From Burkholderia glumae LMG 2196 = ATCC 33617 (GTDB lineage Bacteria > Pseudomonadota > Gammaproteobacteria > Burkholderiales > Burkholderiaceae), in assembly GCF_000960995.1 (NCBI RefSeq), contig NZ_CP009435.1, positions 1,054,001 to 1,118,000 of the forward strand: a DNA stretch of 64,000 nt, in the 5' to 3' direction. A program made the position numbers and the translations under genes. Shown here in pieces: positions 49,189 to 59,481 of the stretch; within the stretch, counting starts at the first letter, position 1; every line of letters starts with the position of its first letter. Below the pieces are notes generated by a model. That model was given only the letters and a program-made list of their open reading frames with translations. It did no database searches and was not told the DNA's origin.

Positions 49189-50595
49189 ATGCACGCAGAG
49201 TCGAACGGCCGTCCCGCAGCGGGCGGCGCGCCGGGGCCGGCGCTGAAACAGACCCTCGGCACCTGGCAGCTGTGGGGGATCGCGGTCGGCCTGGTGATCT
49301 CGGGCGAATATTTCGGCTGGAGCTACGGCTGGGCCAGCGCCGGCACGCTCGGCTTCGTGGTCACGGCGCTGTTCATCGCGGCGATGTACACCACCTTCAT
49401 CTTCAGCTTCACCGAGCTGACCACCTCGATCCCGCACGCGGGCGGCCCGTTCGCCTACGCGCGCCGCGCGTTCGGCCCGGCGGGCGGCTATCTGGCCGGC
49501 GTCGCCACGCTGGTGGAGTTCGTGTTCGCACCGCCCGCGATCGCGCTCGCGATCGGTGCCTACCTGCACGTGCAGTTCCCGTCGCTGGAGCCCAAGCACG
49601 CGGCGATGGGCGCCTATCTCGTGTTCATGGCGCTCAACATCGTCGGTGTGCAGATCGCCGCCACCTTCGAGCTGATCGTCACGCTGCTGGCGATCTTCGA
49701 GCTGCTGGTGTTCATGGGCGTGGTGTCGCCGGGCTTCTCGTGGGACCACTTCGCCAAGGGCGGCTGGGGCGGTGCCGATCATTTCTCGCCCGGCGCGCTC
49801 CACGGCATGTTCGCGGCGATCCCGTTCGCGATCTGGTTCTTCCTCGCGATCGAGGGCGTGGCGATGGCCGCCGAGGAGGCGAAGCATCCCAGGCGCTCGA
49901 TCCCGATCGCCTACGTGGCCGGCATCCTCACGCTGGTGGTGCTGGCCGTGGGCGTGATGGTGTTCGCGGGCGGCGCGGGCGACTGGACCAAGCTCGCCAA
50001 CATCAACGATCCGCTGCCGCAGGCGATGAAATACATCGTCGGCGAGCACAGCGGCTGGATGCACATGCTGGTCTGGCTCGGCCTGTTCGGCCTGGTCGCG
50101 TCGTTTCACGGCATCATCCTCGGCTATTCGCGCCAGATCTTCGCGCTGGCGCGCGAGGGCTACCTGCCCGAATGGCTCGCCAAGGTCCACCCGCGCTTTC
50201 GCACCCCGTATCGCGCGATCCTGGCGGGCGGCGTGGTCGGCATCGCGGCGATCTACAGCGACGAGCTGATCCAGTTCGGCGGCCAGACCCTGACCGCGAA
50301 CATCGTGACGATGTCGGTGTTCGGCGCTATCGTGATGTATATCGTCAGCATGGCCGCGCTGTTCAAGCTGCGCCGCAGCCAGCCGGCGATGGCGCGGCCG
50401 TTCCGTGCGCCGCTCTATCCGCTGTTTCCGGCGTTCGCGCTGGCCGCCGCGCTGGTGTGCCTGGCCACCATGGTCTATTTCAACGCGCTGGTCGCGCTGG
50501 TGTTCCTGGTGTTCGTCGCGCTCGGCTACGGCTACTTCATCGCGACGCGCTCGCAGCGCGCGGCCGCGCCGGCCGAGGCGCTGCTCAAGGAATGA
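49189..50595 (+). CDS. eat: Ethanolamine permease
   Basis: A 468-residue membrane transporter of the APC amino-acid/polyamine family with about twelve helices. LKQTLGTWQLWGIAVGLVISGEYFGWSYGWASAGTLGFVVTALFIAAMYTTFIFSFTELTTSIPHAGGPFAYARRAFGP is the ethanolamine-permease opening. The middle IEGVAMAAEEAKHPRRSIPIAY is typical of APC members. The strong ribosome site AAGGAGAG precedes the ATG. It is the first gene of the eat-eutB-eutC operon, which has no microcompartment shell genes. Confidence 0.92.
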   Translation: MHAESNGRPAAGGAPGPALKQTLGTWQLWGIAVGLVISGEYFGWSYGWASAGTLGFVVTALFIAAMYTTFIFSFTELTTSIPHAGGPFAYARRAFGPAGGYLAGVATLVEFVFAPPAIALAIGAYLHVQFPSLEPKHAAMGAYLVFMALNIVGVQIAATFELIVTLLAIFELLVFMGVVSPGFSWDHFAKGGWGGADHFSPGALHGMFAAIPFAIWFFLAIEGVAMAAEEAKHPRRSIPIAYVAGILTLVVLAVGVMVFAGGAGDWTKLANINDPLPQAMKYIVGEHSGWMHMLVWLGLFGLVASFHGIILGYSRQIFALAREGYLPEWLAKVHPRFRTPYRAILAGGVVGIAAIYSDELIQFGGQTLTANIVTMSVFGAIVMYIVSMAALFKLRRSQPAMARPFRAPLYPLFPAFALAAALVCLATMVYFNALVALVFLVFVALGYGYFIATRSQRAAAPAEALLKE

Positions 50596-50656
50596 CGCAC
50601 GGCGCGCGCGCCGGCCCCGTGCCGCGCGCGCCGCCCGATTGCAGGAGAGGATGCAG

Positions 50657-52054
50657 ATGGCCCATACCGAGACGATCGGCGCGCGGACCTACCGCTTCGC
50701 GGACCTGAAGACGCTGCTCGCGCGCGCCAGCCCGCTGCGCTCGGGCGACCAGCTGGCCGGGCTCGCCGCGGCCAGCGAGGAGGAGCGCGTGGCCGCCAAG
50801 ATGGCGCTCGCGAACGTGCCGCTCAAGGCGTTCCTGAACGAGGCGCTGATTCCCTACGAGCGCGACGAGGTCACGCGGCTGATCGTCGACACGCATGATG
50901 CGGGCGCGTTCGCCGAACTCGCGCACCTGACGGTGGGCGAGTTCCGCAACTGGCTGCTGTCGCCGGCCGCCGACGGCGCCGCGCTGGAGCGCGTGGCGCC
51001 CGGCCTGACGCCCGAGATGGTGGCGGCCGTCTCGAAGCTGATGCGCAACCAGGACCTGATCGCGGCGGCCCGCAAGCGCCGCGTGGTCACGCGCTTTCGC
51101 AACACCGTGGGGCTGCCGGGGCGCCTGTCGGTGCGGCTGCAGCCGAACCATCCGACCGACGACGTGAAGGGCATCGCCGCCTCGATGCTCGACGGCCTGA
51201 TGTACGGCTCGGGCGACGCGATGATCGGCATCAATCCCGCCACCGACAGCCTCGCCGCGATCACGAAGCTGCTCGCGATGATCGACGCGTTCCGCGAGCG
51301 CTACCGGGTGCCGACCCAGTCCTGCGTGCTGACCCACGTCACCAACACGATCGCGGCGATCGAGAAAGGCGCGCCGGTGGACCTGGTGTTCCAGTCGATC
51401 GCCGGCACCGAGCAGGCCAACGCGAGCTTCGGCATCACGCTCGCGCTGCTCGACGAGGCGCACCAGGCCGCGCGCTCGCTCGGGCGCGGCACCGTCGGCG
51501 ACAACCTGATGTACTTCGAGACGGGCCAGGGCAGCGCGCTGTCGGCCAACGCCCATCACGGCGTGGACCAGCAGACCTGCGAGGTGCGCGCCTACGCGGT
51601 GGCGCGCCGGTTCCGGCCGTTCCTCGTCAACACGGTGGTCGGCTTCATCGGCCCCGAGTACCTGTACGACGGCAAGCAGATCATCCGCGCCGGGCTCGAG
51701 GATCACTTCTGCGGCAAGCTGCTCGGCGTGCCGATGGGCTGCGACATCTGCTATACGAACCACGCCGAGGCCGACCAGGACGACATGGACACGCTGCTGA
51801 CGCTGCTCGGCGCGGCCGGCATCAACTTCATCATGGGCATCCCCGGCGCCGACGACGTGATGCTGAACTACCAGAGCACCTCGTTCCACGACGCGCTCTA
51901 CGTGCGCGAGGTGCTCGGGCTGCGGCGCGCGCCCGAGTTCGAGGAGTGGCTGGAGACGATGGAGATCGCCGACGCGAAGGGCGCGCTGCTGCCGGCCTCG
52001 CCGCGCACGCCGCTGCTGGCCGGCGCCGATGGGTGGATGGGGCTCGGCGCATGA
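50657..52054 (+). CDS. eutB: Ethanolamine ammonia-lyase large subunit
   Basis: A 465-residue catalytic TIM-barrel subunit of the adenosylcobalamin enzyme that splits ethanolamine into acetaldehyde and ammonia. Diagnostic parts are RFRNTVGLPGRLSVRLQPNHPTDDVKGIAASMLDGLMYGSGDAMIGINPATDS, CVLTHVTNT, FQSIAGTEQANASFGITL, YFETGQGSALSANAHHGVDQQTCEVRAY and CDICYTNHAEADQDDMDTLLTLL. ATG 50657 is better spaced from GGAGAGG than the one two codons before it. The stop overlaps the eutC start. Confidence 0.96.
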   Translation: MAHTETIGARTYRFADLKTLLARASPLRSGDQLAGLAAASEEERVAAKMALANVPLKAFLNEALIPYERDEVTRLIVDTHDAGAFAELAHLTVGEFRNWLLSPAADGAALERVAPGLTPEMVAAVSKLMRNQDLIAAARKRRVVTRFRNTVGLPGRLSVRLQPNHPTDDVKGIAASMLDGLMYGSGDAMIGINPATDSLAAITKLLAMIDAFRERYRVPTQSCVLTHVTNTIAAIEKGAPVDLVFQSIAGTEQANASFGITLALLDEAHQAARSLGRGTVGDNLMYFETGQGSALSANAHHGVDQQTCEVRAYAVARRFRPFLVNTVVGFIGPEYLYDGKQIIRAGLEDHFCGKLLGVPMGCDICYTNHAEADQDDMDTLLTLLGAAGINFIMGIPGADDVMLNYQSTSFHDALYVREVLGLRRAPEFEEWLETMEIADAKGALLPASPRTPLLAGADGWMGLGA

Positions 52055-52839
52055 CGGACCCGGTCGAGAAGGACCCGTGGGGCGCGCTGAAGTCGTTCAC
52101 GAACGCGCGCATCGCGCTCGGCCGCGCGGGCAGCAGCCTGCCCACCGCGCCGCTGCTCGCGTTCAACCTCTCGCACGCGCAGGCGCGCGACGCCGTGCAC
52201 CAGCCGCTCGACGCCGACCGGCTGCGCGGCGAACTCGAGGCGGCCGGCTTCGCGACGCTGGCGGCCGACAGCGCCGCGCCCGATCGCCAGCACTACCTGC
52301 GGCGGCCCGACCTCGGCCGGCGCCTGTCGGAGCCGAGCCGCGCGGCGCTGGCGGCCGCCGGCGCGGCGGGCGCGCCCGACCTGGTGTTCGTGGTCGGCGA
52401 CGGATTGTCGGCGTTCGCGGCCGCGAAGCAGGCGCTGCCGCTGCTGAACGCGGTGCGCGGGCGGCTCGAGGCCGACGGCTGGACGCTCGGCCCGGTGGTG
52501 GTGGCGCGCCAGGCGCGCGTCGCGCTCGGCGACGAGATCGGCGAGCTGCTGCGCGCGCGCTTCGTGGCGATGCTGATCGGCGAGCGGCCGGGGCTCAGTT
52601 CGCCCGACAGCCTCGGCGTGTATCTGACTCACGCGCCGCGGGTGGGCTGCCACGACGCGCAGCGCAATTGCATCTCGAACGTGCGGCCCGAGGGGCTGCC
52701 GCATGCGGCAGCCGCGCACAAGCTGCACTATCTGCTGACGCAGGCGCGGCGGCTCGGGCTGACGGGCGTGGGGCTCAAGGACGACAGCGACGCGCTGCTG
52801 CCGGGAAGTCCGGAGCGGGAGCGGATCGACCGGCGGTGA
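52051..52839 (+). CDS. eutC: Ethanolamine ammonia-lyase small subunit
   Basis: A 262-residue partner of EutB that supplies the cobalamin-binding fold. Segments include ARIALGRAGSSLPTAPLLAFNLSHAQARDAVHQPLD, DLVFVVGDGLSAFAAAKQALPLL, ERPGLSSPDSLGVYLTHAPRVGCHDAQRNCISNVRPEGL and HKLHYLL. ATG 52051 overlaps the eutB stop (ATGA), consistent with translational coupling and equal amounts of the two subunits. Confidence 0.95.
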   Translation: MTDPVEKDPWGALKSFTNARIALGRAGSSLPTAPLLAFNLSHAQARDAVHQPLDADRLRGELEAAGFATLAADSAAPDRQHYLRRPDLGRRLSEPSRAALAAAGAAGAPDLVFVVGDGLSAFAAAKQALPLLNAVRGRLEADGWTLGPVVVARQARVALGDEIGELLRARFVAMLIGERPGLSSPDSLGVYLTHAPRVGCHDAQRNCISNVRPEGLPHAAAAHKLHYLLTQARRLGLTGVGLKDDSDALLPGSPERERIDRR

Positions 52840-53109
52840 CGCGCACGCCGGGCGCGACGGCGACGCGGGCGAGGGGCCGCGAGGGCGGCGGCGCGTCGTG
52901 CCGAAGCGGCGCCCGGCACCGCCGGCGGGACGGGGGCGGTGCGTGACGGCCTCACGAAGCGGGACGTAGGCGGTCCGCCTCATGGTGCCGGCCGCGTCGA
53001 GCCAGACGCAAAAAAAGCGCCGGCGATCCGCCGCCGGCGCTTGTCCAAGCCCCCTGGGGTCTGCCGCCGTCCCGTGACCGTCGAGCGGCGGCGCTGGGGC
53101 GAACGCGAT
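52840..53109. other. Intergenic region between convergent genes
   Basis: About 270 GC-rich bases between the end of eutC and the end of the aldehyde dehydrogenase gene. Apart from the terminator listed separately, I see nothing in it. Confidence 0.5.
53011..53042 (-). terminator. Terminator of the aldehyde dehydrogenase gene
   Basis: An 11-bp stem AAGCGCCGGCG (53015-53025) with its complement (53032-53042) and a 6-nt loop. On the minus strand it runs into six T residues. It is 70-100 bp beyond the minus-strand gene that ends at 53110, so it terminates that gene. Confidence 0.85.
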
Positions 53110-54630
<1,521 letters not shown>

Positions 54631-54796
54631 CGTGTCGCTCCTCACATGTTCGATCTAGGGAAACGCTGCGGCGGCTCGTCGAACGAACCGGCAGGGCGTG
54701 TTCGATACGCCAAAACCGTGCCAGCCCGCCGCGCCGCGGTGCGTGGGCGGCGCGCGCCGGTGCGGCGGTGCCGGGGCCGCGCCCGCCGCATCCGGC

Positions 54797-54837
54797 TGTG
54801 CCAAATTGGCGCGATCCACATGTGCGACGTTGTGCCA
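54797..54837 (+). repeat. Direct repeats, possible regulator sites
   Basis: TGTGCCA at 54797-54803, TGTGCGA at 54821-54827 and TGTGCCA at 54831-54837. The last two are exactly 10 bp apart, one helical turn, and the first is 24 bp before. They lie between the divergent genes, which suits a transcription factor that binds direct repeats, such as the AraC-type regulator. Binding is inferred. Confidence 0.4.
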
Positions 54838-54920
54838 CGGTTGAACAGTGCCCCGGGGGCCGGGTCCGCGGCGAAGGCGTGACCTGCGCGGGGCGCTCGG
54901 CTTCGCTGGCCGCGAGGTTT

Positions 54921-54935
54921 CGGCACGGGACTTGC
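54921..54935 (+). promoter_or_regulatory. Possible sigma-54 promoter of the AraC-type regulator gene
   Basis: CGGCACGGGACTTGC has GG at 54922-54923 and GC at 54934-54935 with the required 10-bp spacing, and otherwise matches TGGCACG-N4-TTGC in all but the first base. It lies 32 bp before the regulator ATG. In very GC-rich DNA chance matches occur, so it is moderately convincing. Confidence 0.4.
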
Positions 54936-54966
54936 GTTCTTGCCGCGATCGACGAGGAGGGCAGCG

Positions 54967-56028
54967 ATGAACGCAGCGAGCGGAGCGAGCCGGGCGCCGG
55001 GCGGCGGCGCCGTGCCGGAAGCCGAAGACACGGCCGAAGACACGCGGCGCGCCGCCGGCGGCGCCGACGCGCCGGCCGGACGCGCGGTGGTCAGCGTCGC
55101 GCACGACGCCGACGAGCAGGCGCGCAACCTGGTGGGCTGGCGCCAGACCTACGATCAGCTCGCGGCCGGGCGCTTCGTCGGCACGCTGACCGAACTGCCG
55201 CTCGACACCATGAAGCTGTTTCGCGAAACCACCAGCCATACGCTGCGGCAGGCCTGCGAAGTGCGCGGCGACGCTTACTGGTTCGGCATTCCCGCGGTGC
55301 CGGACGGCGGTGCGCGGATCGATGCGCAGCCGATCGCGGCCGACGGCTTCGCCTGCCGGCCGGGCAACCTCGGGTTCGAACTGCTGACGCCGGCCGCGTT
55401 CTCGATCTACGGCGTGGTGGTGCGCGGCGACGTGCTGCGCCGCTATGCCGAGCAGGTCGAGCACGCCGGCCTGGACGACCGGCTGCCGCGCCAGCCGATG
55501 ATCCATGTGGGCGCGGAGCGGCTCGCGCGGCTGCGTGCGCTGCTGGCCGCCTCGCTGGACGGCGCGGCCGGCCCGCGCGCGGCGCTGTCCGGCTGCGAGC
55601 GGCACGCCCTGCAGGCGGCCGTGCTGGCGGCGCTGTTCGACATCTGCGCGGGGCCGGACGCGGCGCGGCAGGCGGCCCCGGACGCGATCGCGCCGGCGCG
55701 GCGGCGCCGCATCGTCGCGCAGGCGCGCGACTACGTGCTCGCGCATCGCGGCCGCGCGGTGGGCGTGCCGGAACTCTGCGAGCAGCTGCACGTGAGCCGC
55801 CGCACGCTGCAGAACTGCTTTCAGGACGTGCTCGGGATGGCGCCCGCCACCTACCTGCGCGCCGTGCGGCTGAACGGAGCGCGGCGCGACCTGTGCGGCC
55901 GCGCGGCCGGCTCGGTGCAGGACGTGGCCGCCGCCTGGGGATTCTGGCACCTGAGCCAGTTCGCGAACGACTACCGGCGCATGTTCGGGATGCGGCCGTC
56001 CGAGGCGCTGCGCGATTCGGCGGGTTGA
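54967..56028 (+). CDS. AraC-family transcriptional activator (EutR-like)
   Basis: A 353-residue regulator. The first 45 residues are low-complexity. An AraC-binding-like domain of the EutR/FeaR type follows (about 60-230; TLTELPLDTMKLFRETTSHTLRQACEVRGDAYWFGIPAV). The AraC double helix-turn-helix is near 260-350 (GVPELCEQLHVSRRTLQNCFQDVLGMAPATYLRAVRLNGARRDL and DVAAAWGFWHLSQFANDYRRMFGMRPSEAL). EutR activates ethanolamine genes with ethanolamine and cobalamin as signals in enteric bacteria; the location between the dehydrogenase and EutBC genes supports the same role here. AGGAGG lies before the ATG. Confidence 0.88.
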   Translation: MNAASGASRAPGGGAVPEAEDTAEDTRRAAGGADAPAGRAVVSVAHDADEQARNLVGWRQTYDQLAAGRFVGTLTELPLDTMKLFRETTSHTLRQACEVRGDAYWFGIPAVPDGGARIDAQPIAADGFACRPGNLGFELLTPAAFSIYGVVVRGDVLRRYAEQVEHAGLDDRLPRQPMIHVGAERLARLRALLAASLDGAAGPRAALSGCERHALQAAVLAALFDICAGPDAARQAAPDAIAPARRRRIVAQARDYVLAHRGRAVGVPELCEQLHVSRRTLQNCFQDVLGMAPATYLRAVRLNGARRDLCGRAAGSVQDVAAAWGFWHLSQFANDYRRMFGMRPSEALRDSAG

Positions 56029-56227
56029 GGCGCCGACGCGAGGCCGACGCGGTTTCGTGCGGACAGCGCGCACAGCGCGGACGGCCGCCGGCGGCGCGCG
56101 CCACGCGCCGCATCGCGCTCGTTGCGCAGCAGGGCCGCGGCGCTGGCCCGCGGGCGCAAGCTGCCGGCCAGGCCCGGCGCCGCTCGGGGCGCTGCGCTGC
56201 CTGCCGCTTGACCGGCAATGCGGCGCT
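56029..56227. other. Intergenic region, nothing recognised
   Basis: A 199-bp GC-rich gap between convergent genes; no clear terminator or gene. Confidence 0.4.
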
Positions 56228-57304
56228 TCAGTCGCGCGCCCGCGGCCACGCGACCGCGTCCCAGTCGAAGGCGCGATAGGCCGCCGCCACGGCGGCGAGG
56301 TGGGCCGGCTCGTCGCTCGCGTGCCGGTCGCGCAGGGCGGCAGGCACCTCGAGGCGGGCCGCCACGCAGTGCGGATAGTCGCGCACGCGCAGCTCGGGCG
56401 CGATGCTCGTGAAGCAGGCCAGCGTGGGCACCCCGAAGCCGTCGGCGACATGGATCGCCGAGCTGTCGGCGCCGACCAGCAGGCGCGCGTCGCGGACCCA
56501 GGCGAGATAGGCGGCGGTGTCGGGCGACAGCGCGGACACGTCGGTGTAGTCGCGATGCTCGACCGGGCCGAAGCCGGCCACCGGCAGCCCGTAGCGCCGT
56601 GCGATGCGCGCCACGAGCGCGGCGCGTTCGGCCGCCGGGATGCTGCGCAGCGGCGTGCTCGCGTTGGCGCACAGCAGCGCGTAGGGCCGCCGGCGCCAGC
56701 CCGGCGGCAGCGCGGGCAGGGGCAGCCGCGCGAGCCACCGGTTGCGCTTGGCGGCGGCCGGGATCGAGCCCGGATCGGCGCCGAGCGCGTCGAGGAAGTA
56801 GTCGATCATCGGCAGCGCCGCGAACGCGGGCCGATAGAGCTGGTTGCCGACGTCGATGCGCGTGGCCGCCCGCGGCAGCGCGTCGAGCGGCCAGGGCAGC
56901 GTGCGCGGCGCCGCGGGCTCGCCGCCGGCGAGCCGGTACAGCGCCTCGACGTGGGCCGCCAGACGCGCCGGCCGGTACAGCACGATGCGCAGCGCCGGAT
57001 GCGCGGCGCGCAACGCGGCCAGCGCGGTCAACCCGATGATCGAATCGCCGAGCGCGACGCCCATGCCGTTGATCACGTGGATTTCCTCGAGCCGAGCATA
57101 GTCGAGCCGGAACGGCCGTTCGGCCGCGTTGAGGATGCCGGCGTCGGCCTGGCTGGCCGCGACGTGGCCGGCCGGCGCATGGCCCGCCAGTTCCAGGTCG
57201 TAGGGCGCGACGAGCAGGCGCTCGGGGTTGAGCAGCGTGCCGGGGTGGCGCAGCGCGTCGGGCAGGCTCGGCGCGGCTGGGCCGGCGGGCGCGTTGGATT
57301 GCAT
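56228..57304 (-). CDS. Glycosyltransferase family 9-like protein
   Basis: A 358-residue protein resembling the heptosyltransferase (GT9/GT-B) family. The N-terminal half holds EEIHVINGMGVALGDSIIGLTALAALRAAHPALRIVLYRPARLAAHVEALYRL, the typical DxxGDxxxxxPA-like acceptor domain opening. The nucleotide-sugar half ends with LLVGADSSAIHVADGFGVPTLACFTSIAPELRVRDYP, the GADSSAIHVA element being the GT9 signature. No lipopolysaccharide genes lie next to it. GT9-like proteins also act in protein glycosylation, so the acceptor is unknown. It stands alone on the minus strand between two different operons. Confidence 0.75.
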   Translation of the reverse strand: MQSNAPAGPAAPSLPDALRHPGTLLNPERLLVAPYDLELAGHAPAGHVAASQADAGILNAAERPFRLDYARLEEIHVINGMGVALGDSIIGLTALAALRAAHPALRIVLYRPARLAAHVEALYRLAGGEPAAPRTLPWPLDALPRAATRIDVGNQLYRPAFAALPMIDYFLDALGADPGSIPAAAKRNRWLARLPLPALPPGWRRRPYALLCANASTPLRSIPAAERAALVARIARRYGLPVAGFGPVEHRDYTDVSALSPDTAAYLAWVRDARLLVGADSSAIHVADGFGVPTLACFTSIAPELRVRDYPHCVAARLEVPAALRDRHASDEPAHLAAVAAAYRAFDWDAVAWPRARD

Positions 57305-57510
57305 GGGCGGTGTGTTCCTCGGGGCGGCGCCGGCGGCCCGGCGCGTTCGCCGTCGATGTTAGCGCCGCGCGCGTGATTCGGGGCGCCGCGCCGGGTGAGC
57401 GGCCGCGCGCGCGGCGCGGCGGGCGAGCGGGGCGGGCGAGAGGGGCGGACCAGGGCGGGCGCCTCGTCCGGCCGGCGGCGGCGGCCCGGCCGGCGCGCCG
57501 TCGCGCCGCC
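57305..57510. other. Intergenic region, nothing recognised
   Basis: A 206-bp, very GC-rich spacer upstream of the GT9-like gene and downstream of the ThDP enzyme; no terminator with a U-run was found. Confidence 0.4.
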
Positions 57511-59232
57511 TCACGGCGCCTCGCCGCGCGCGCGCCGCCCCTGTTCGCGGATCTGCTCGAGCGTCGCGGCCGGCGTGCAGGCCTCCTGCGGGACCCGGAT
57601 CTCGATCAGCGCGGGCAGCCCGCTCGCCAGCGCGCGCTCGAGCGCCGGCAGGAAGCCGGCGGTCTCGACCACGGTCTCGCCGTGCGCGCCGAACGCGCGT
57701 GCGTAGGCGGCGAAATCGGGATTGGTCAGTGCGGTGCCGTGGACGCGGTGCGGGTAATGACGCTCCTGATGCATGCGGATCGTGCCGAAATGGCCGTTGT
57801 TGACGACGATCACGACGATCGCGAGCCCGTACTGCATCGCGGTGGCGAGTTCGTTGCCGGCCATCATGAAGCAGCCGTCGCCGGCCAGCGCCACGGCCAC
57901 GCGCTGCGGATAGAGCGATTTCGCGGCGAGCGCGGCCGGCACCCCGTAGCCCATCGCGCCGCTGGTGGGGGCGAGCTGCGAGCGGAACTGCCGGTAGGCG
58001 TAGTGGCGGTGCAGCCAGATCGCGTAATTGCCGGCGCCGTTGGTGACGATCGCGTCGTGCGGCAGCCGCTCGCGCAGCTGCTGGATGATCTCGCCGAGCT
58101 GGACGCGGCCCGGCATCGGCAGCGGCCGGCGCCACGCGAGGCAGGCCGCGTGCGCCTCGGCCGCGCTGCCGGCCCACGGCAGCCGCTCGGGCGGGGCGAG
58201 CGCGGCCAGCCGGGACGCGATTTCGGGCATGCCCGAGACGATCGGCAGGTCGGCGGCGTAGACGCGCCCCAGTTCGTCGGCGCCCTGGTGAACGTGGACC
58301 AGCGTCTGCCGCGTCTTCGGGATCTCCAGCAGCACGTAGCCGCCGGTGGTGGCTTCGCCGAGCCGGGGGCCGAGCACGAGCAGCAGGTCCGCCGCGTGGA
58401 TGCGCCGCGCGAGCGCGGGGTTGATGCCGAGCCCGACGTCGCCGGCGTAGAGCGGATGCTCGTTGTCGAAGCAGTCCTGATAGCGGAACGCGCAGGCCAC
58501 CGGCAGCTGCCAGGCCTCGGCGAAGCGGCGCAGGTCGGCGCAGGCGTCCACGCTCCAGCCGCTGCCGCCCGCGATCACCATCGGCCGCTCGGCGCGCGCG
58601 AGCCGCTCGCGCAGCTCGGCGAGCTGCGCCTCGGACGGTGCGGCGGCGATCCGCTTGGCCGCCGGCGGCGCCGGCTGCGGCGCGCAGGGCTCGGACAGCA
58701 CGTCCTCGGGCAGCGCGAGCACCACCGGGCCGGGCCGGCCCGAAGTGGCGAGGTGGAACGCATGGCTCAGATATTCGGGGATGCGGCGCGCGTCGTCGAT
58801 CTGCGCGACCCACTTGGCGAGTTCGCCGAACATGCGGCGGTAGTCGATCTCCTGGAACGCCTCGCGGTCGAGATGCCCGCGCGCGCACTGGCCGACCAGC
58901 AGGATCATCGGCGTGGAATCCTGGAACGCGGTGTGGACGCCGATCGACGCGTGGGTGGCGCCGGGGCCGCGCGTGACGAGCGCGATGCCGGGCCGGCCGG
59001 TCAGCTTGCCGACCGCCTCGGCCATGTGCGCGGCGGCGGCCTCGTGGCGGCAGACGACGGTGCCGATCCGTTCGGTTTCGTCGGCCAGCGCGTCGAGCAC
59101 GGCGAGAAAGCTCTCGCCGGGTACGCAGAACACGCGCTCGACGCGGTTCGCGAGCAGGGCCTCGACGAGCAGGCGGGCGCCGGTGACGCTGGCGCTGGCG
59201 GCGGGGACGGCGGACTCCGGGACGATCGACAT
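57511..59232 (-). CDS. Thiamine diphosphate-dependent enzyme of the acetolactate synthase family
   Basis: A 573-residue protein with the three domains of this family. The N-terminal Pyr domain has the catalytic Glu in VFCVPGESFLAVLDAL (Glu40) and ATRGPGATHASIGVHTA-like VTRGPGATHASIGVHTAF. The central domain has VIAGGSGWSVDACADLRRFAEAW. The C-terminal PP domain has the metal motif GDGCFMMAGNELATAMQYGLAIVVIVVNNGHFGTIRMHQERHYPHRVHGTALTNPDF. No regulatory subunit gene is adjacent, so it may be a catabolic decarboxylase or synthase, not IlvB itself. The start at 59232 (MSIVPES) follows GGGAG; the longer frame is not supported. Confidence 0.88.
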   Translation of the reverse strand: MSIVPESAVPAASASVTGARLLVEALLANRVERVFCVPGESFLAVLDALADETERIGTVVCRHEAAAAHMAEAVGKLTGRPGIALVTRGPGATHASIGVHTAFQDSTPMILLVGQCARGHLDREAFQEIDYRRMFGELAKWVAQIDDARRIPEYLSHAFHLATSGRPGPVVLALPEDVLSEPCAPQPAPPAAKRIAAAPSEAQLAELRERLARAERPMVIAGGSGWSVDACADLRRFAEAWQLPVACAFRYQDCFDNEHPLYAGDVGLGINPALARRIHAADLLLVLGPRLGEATTGGYVLLEIPKTRQTLVHVHQGADELGRVYAADLPIVSGMPEIASRLAALAPPERLPWAGSAAEAHAACLAWRRPLPMPGRVQLGEIIQQLRERLPHDAIVTNGAGNYAIWLHRHYAYRQFRSQLAPTSGAMGYGVPAALAAKSLYPQRVAVALAGDGCFMMAGNELATAMQYGLAIVVIVVNNGHFGTIRMHQERHYPHRVHGTALTNPDFAAYARAFGAHGETVVETAGFLPALERALASGLPALIEIRVPQEACTPAATLEQIREQGRRARGEAP

Positions 59233-59481
59233 GACTGGCGGGCTCCCTCGGTGGCGGGACGGATAGCTTACGCCGGATGCGCGGGGGCGTGGCGGAGCAG
59301 CGCGGGACGCCCCGCAAACGCGGCGGAGGCGAGGCAGGGGGGCGGCCCGGCAGGGCAAGCGCGGCGCCAGGCGCCGCCGCAAGGCAGGCCGCGCGGAAGG
59401 CGGCGGGCCGCAGGCAGGCGCGGCCCGGGCCGCGGGACGCCGCAGCGCCTCACACCGGCGCGCGCGGCGCGCCGGCGGCGC
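59233..59481. other. Intergenic region, nothing recognised
   Basis: A 249-bp extremely GC-rich spacer between sdaA and the ThDP enzyme gene. I saw no gene or U-run terminator. Confidence 0.4.

Larger units (their letters stand above)
54631..54966. other. Divergent promoter region of the aldehyde dehydrogenase and AraC-type regulator
   Basis: A 336-bp spacer. It contains repeated TGTGCCA-type words (54797-54837) and a sigma-54-like element (54921-54935), both listed separately. No gene is supported in it. Confidence 0.6.

Noticed and set aside
54790..54840. Sigma-54 promoter on the minus strand for the aldehyde dehydrogenase gene
   Set aside because: Two TGGCAC words exist on the minus strand, but the GG to GC spacing is 9 and 11 bp instead of 10, so they do not fit.
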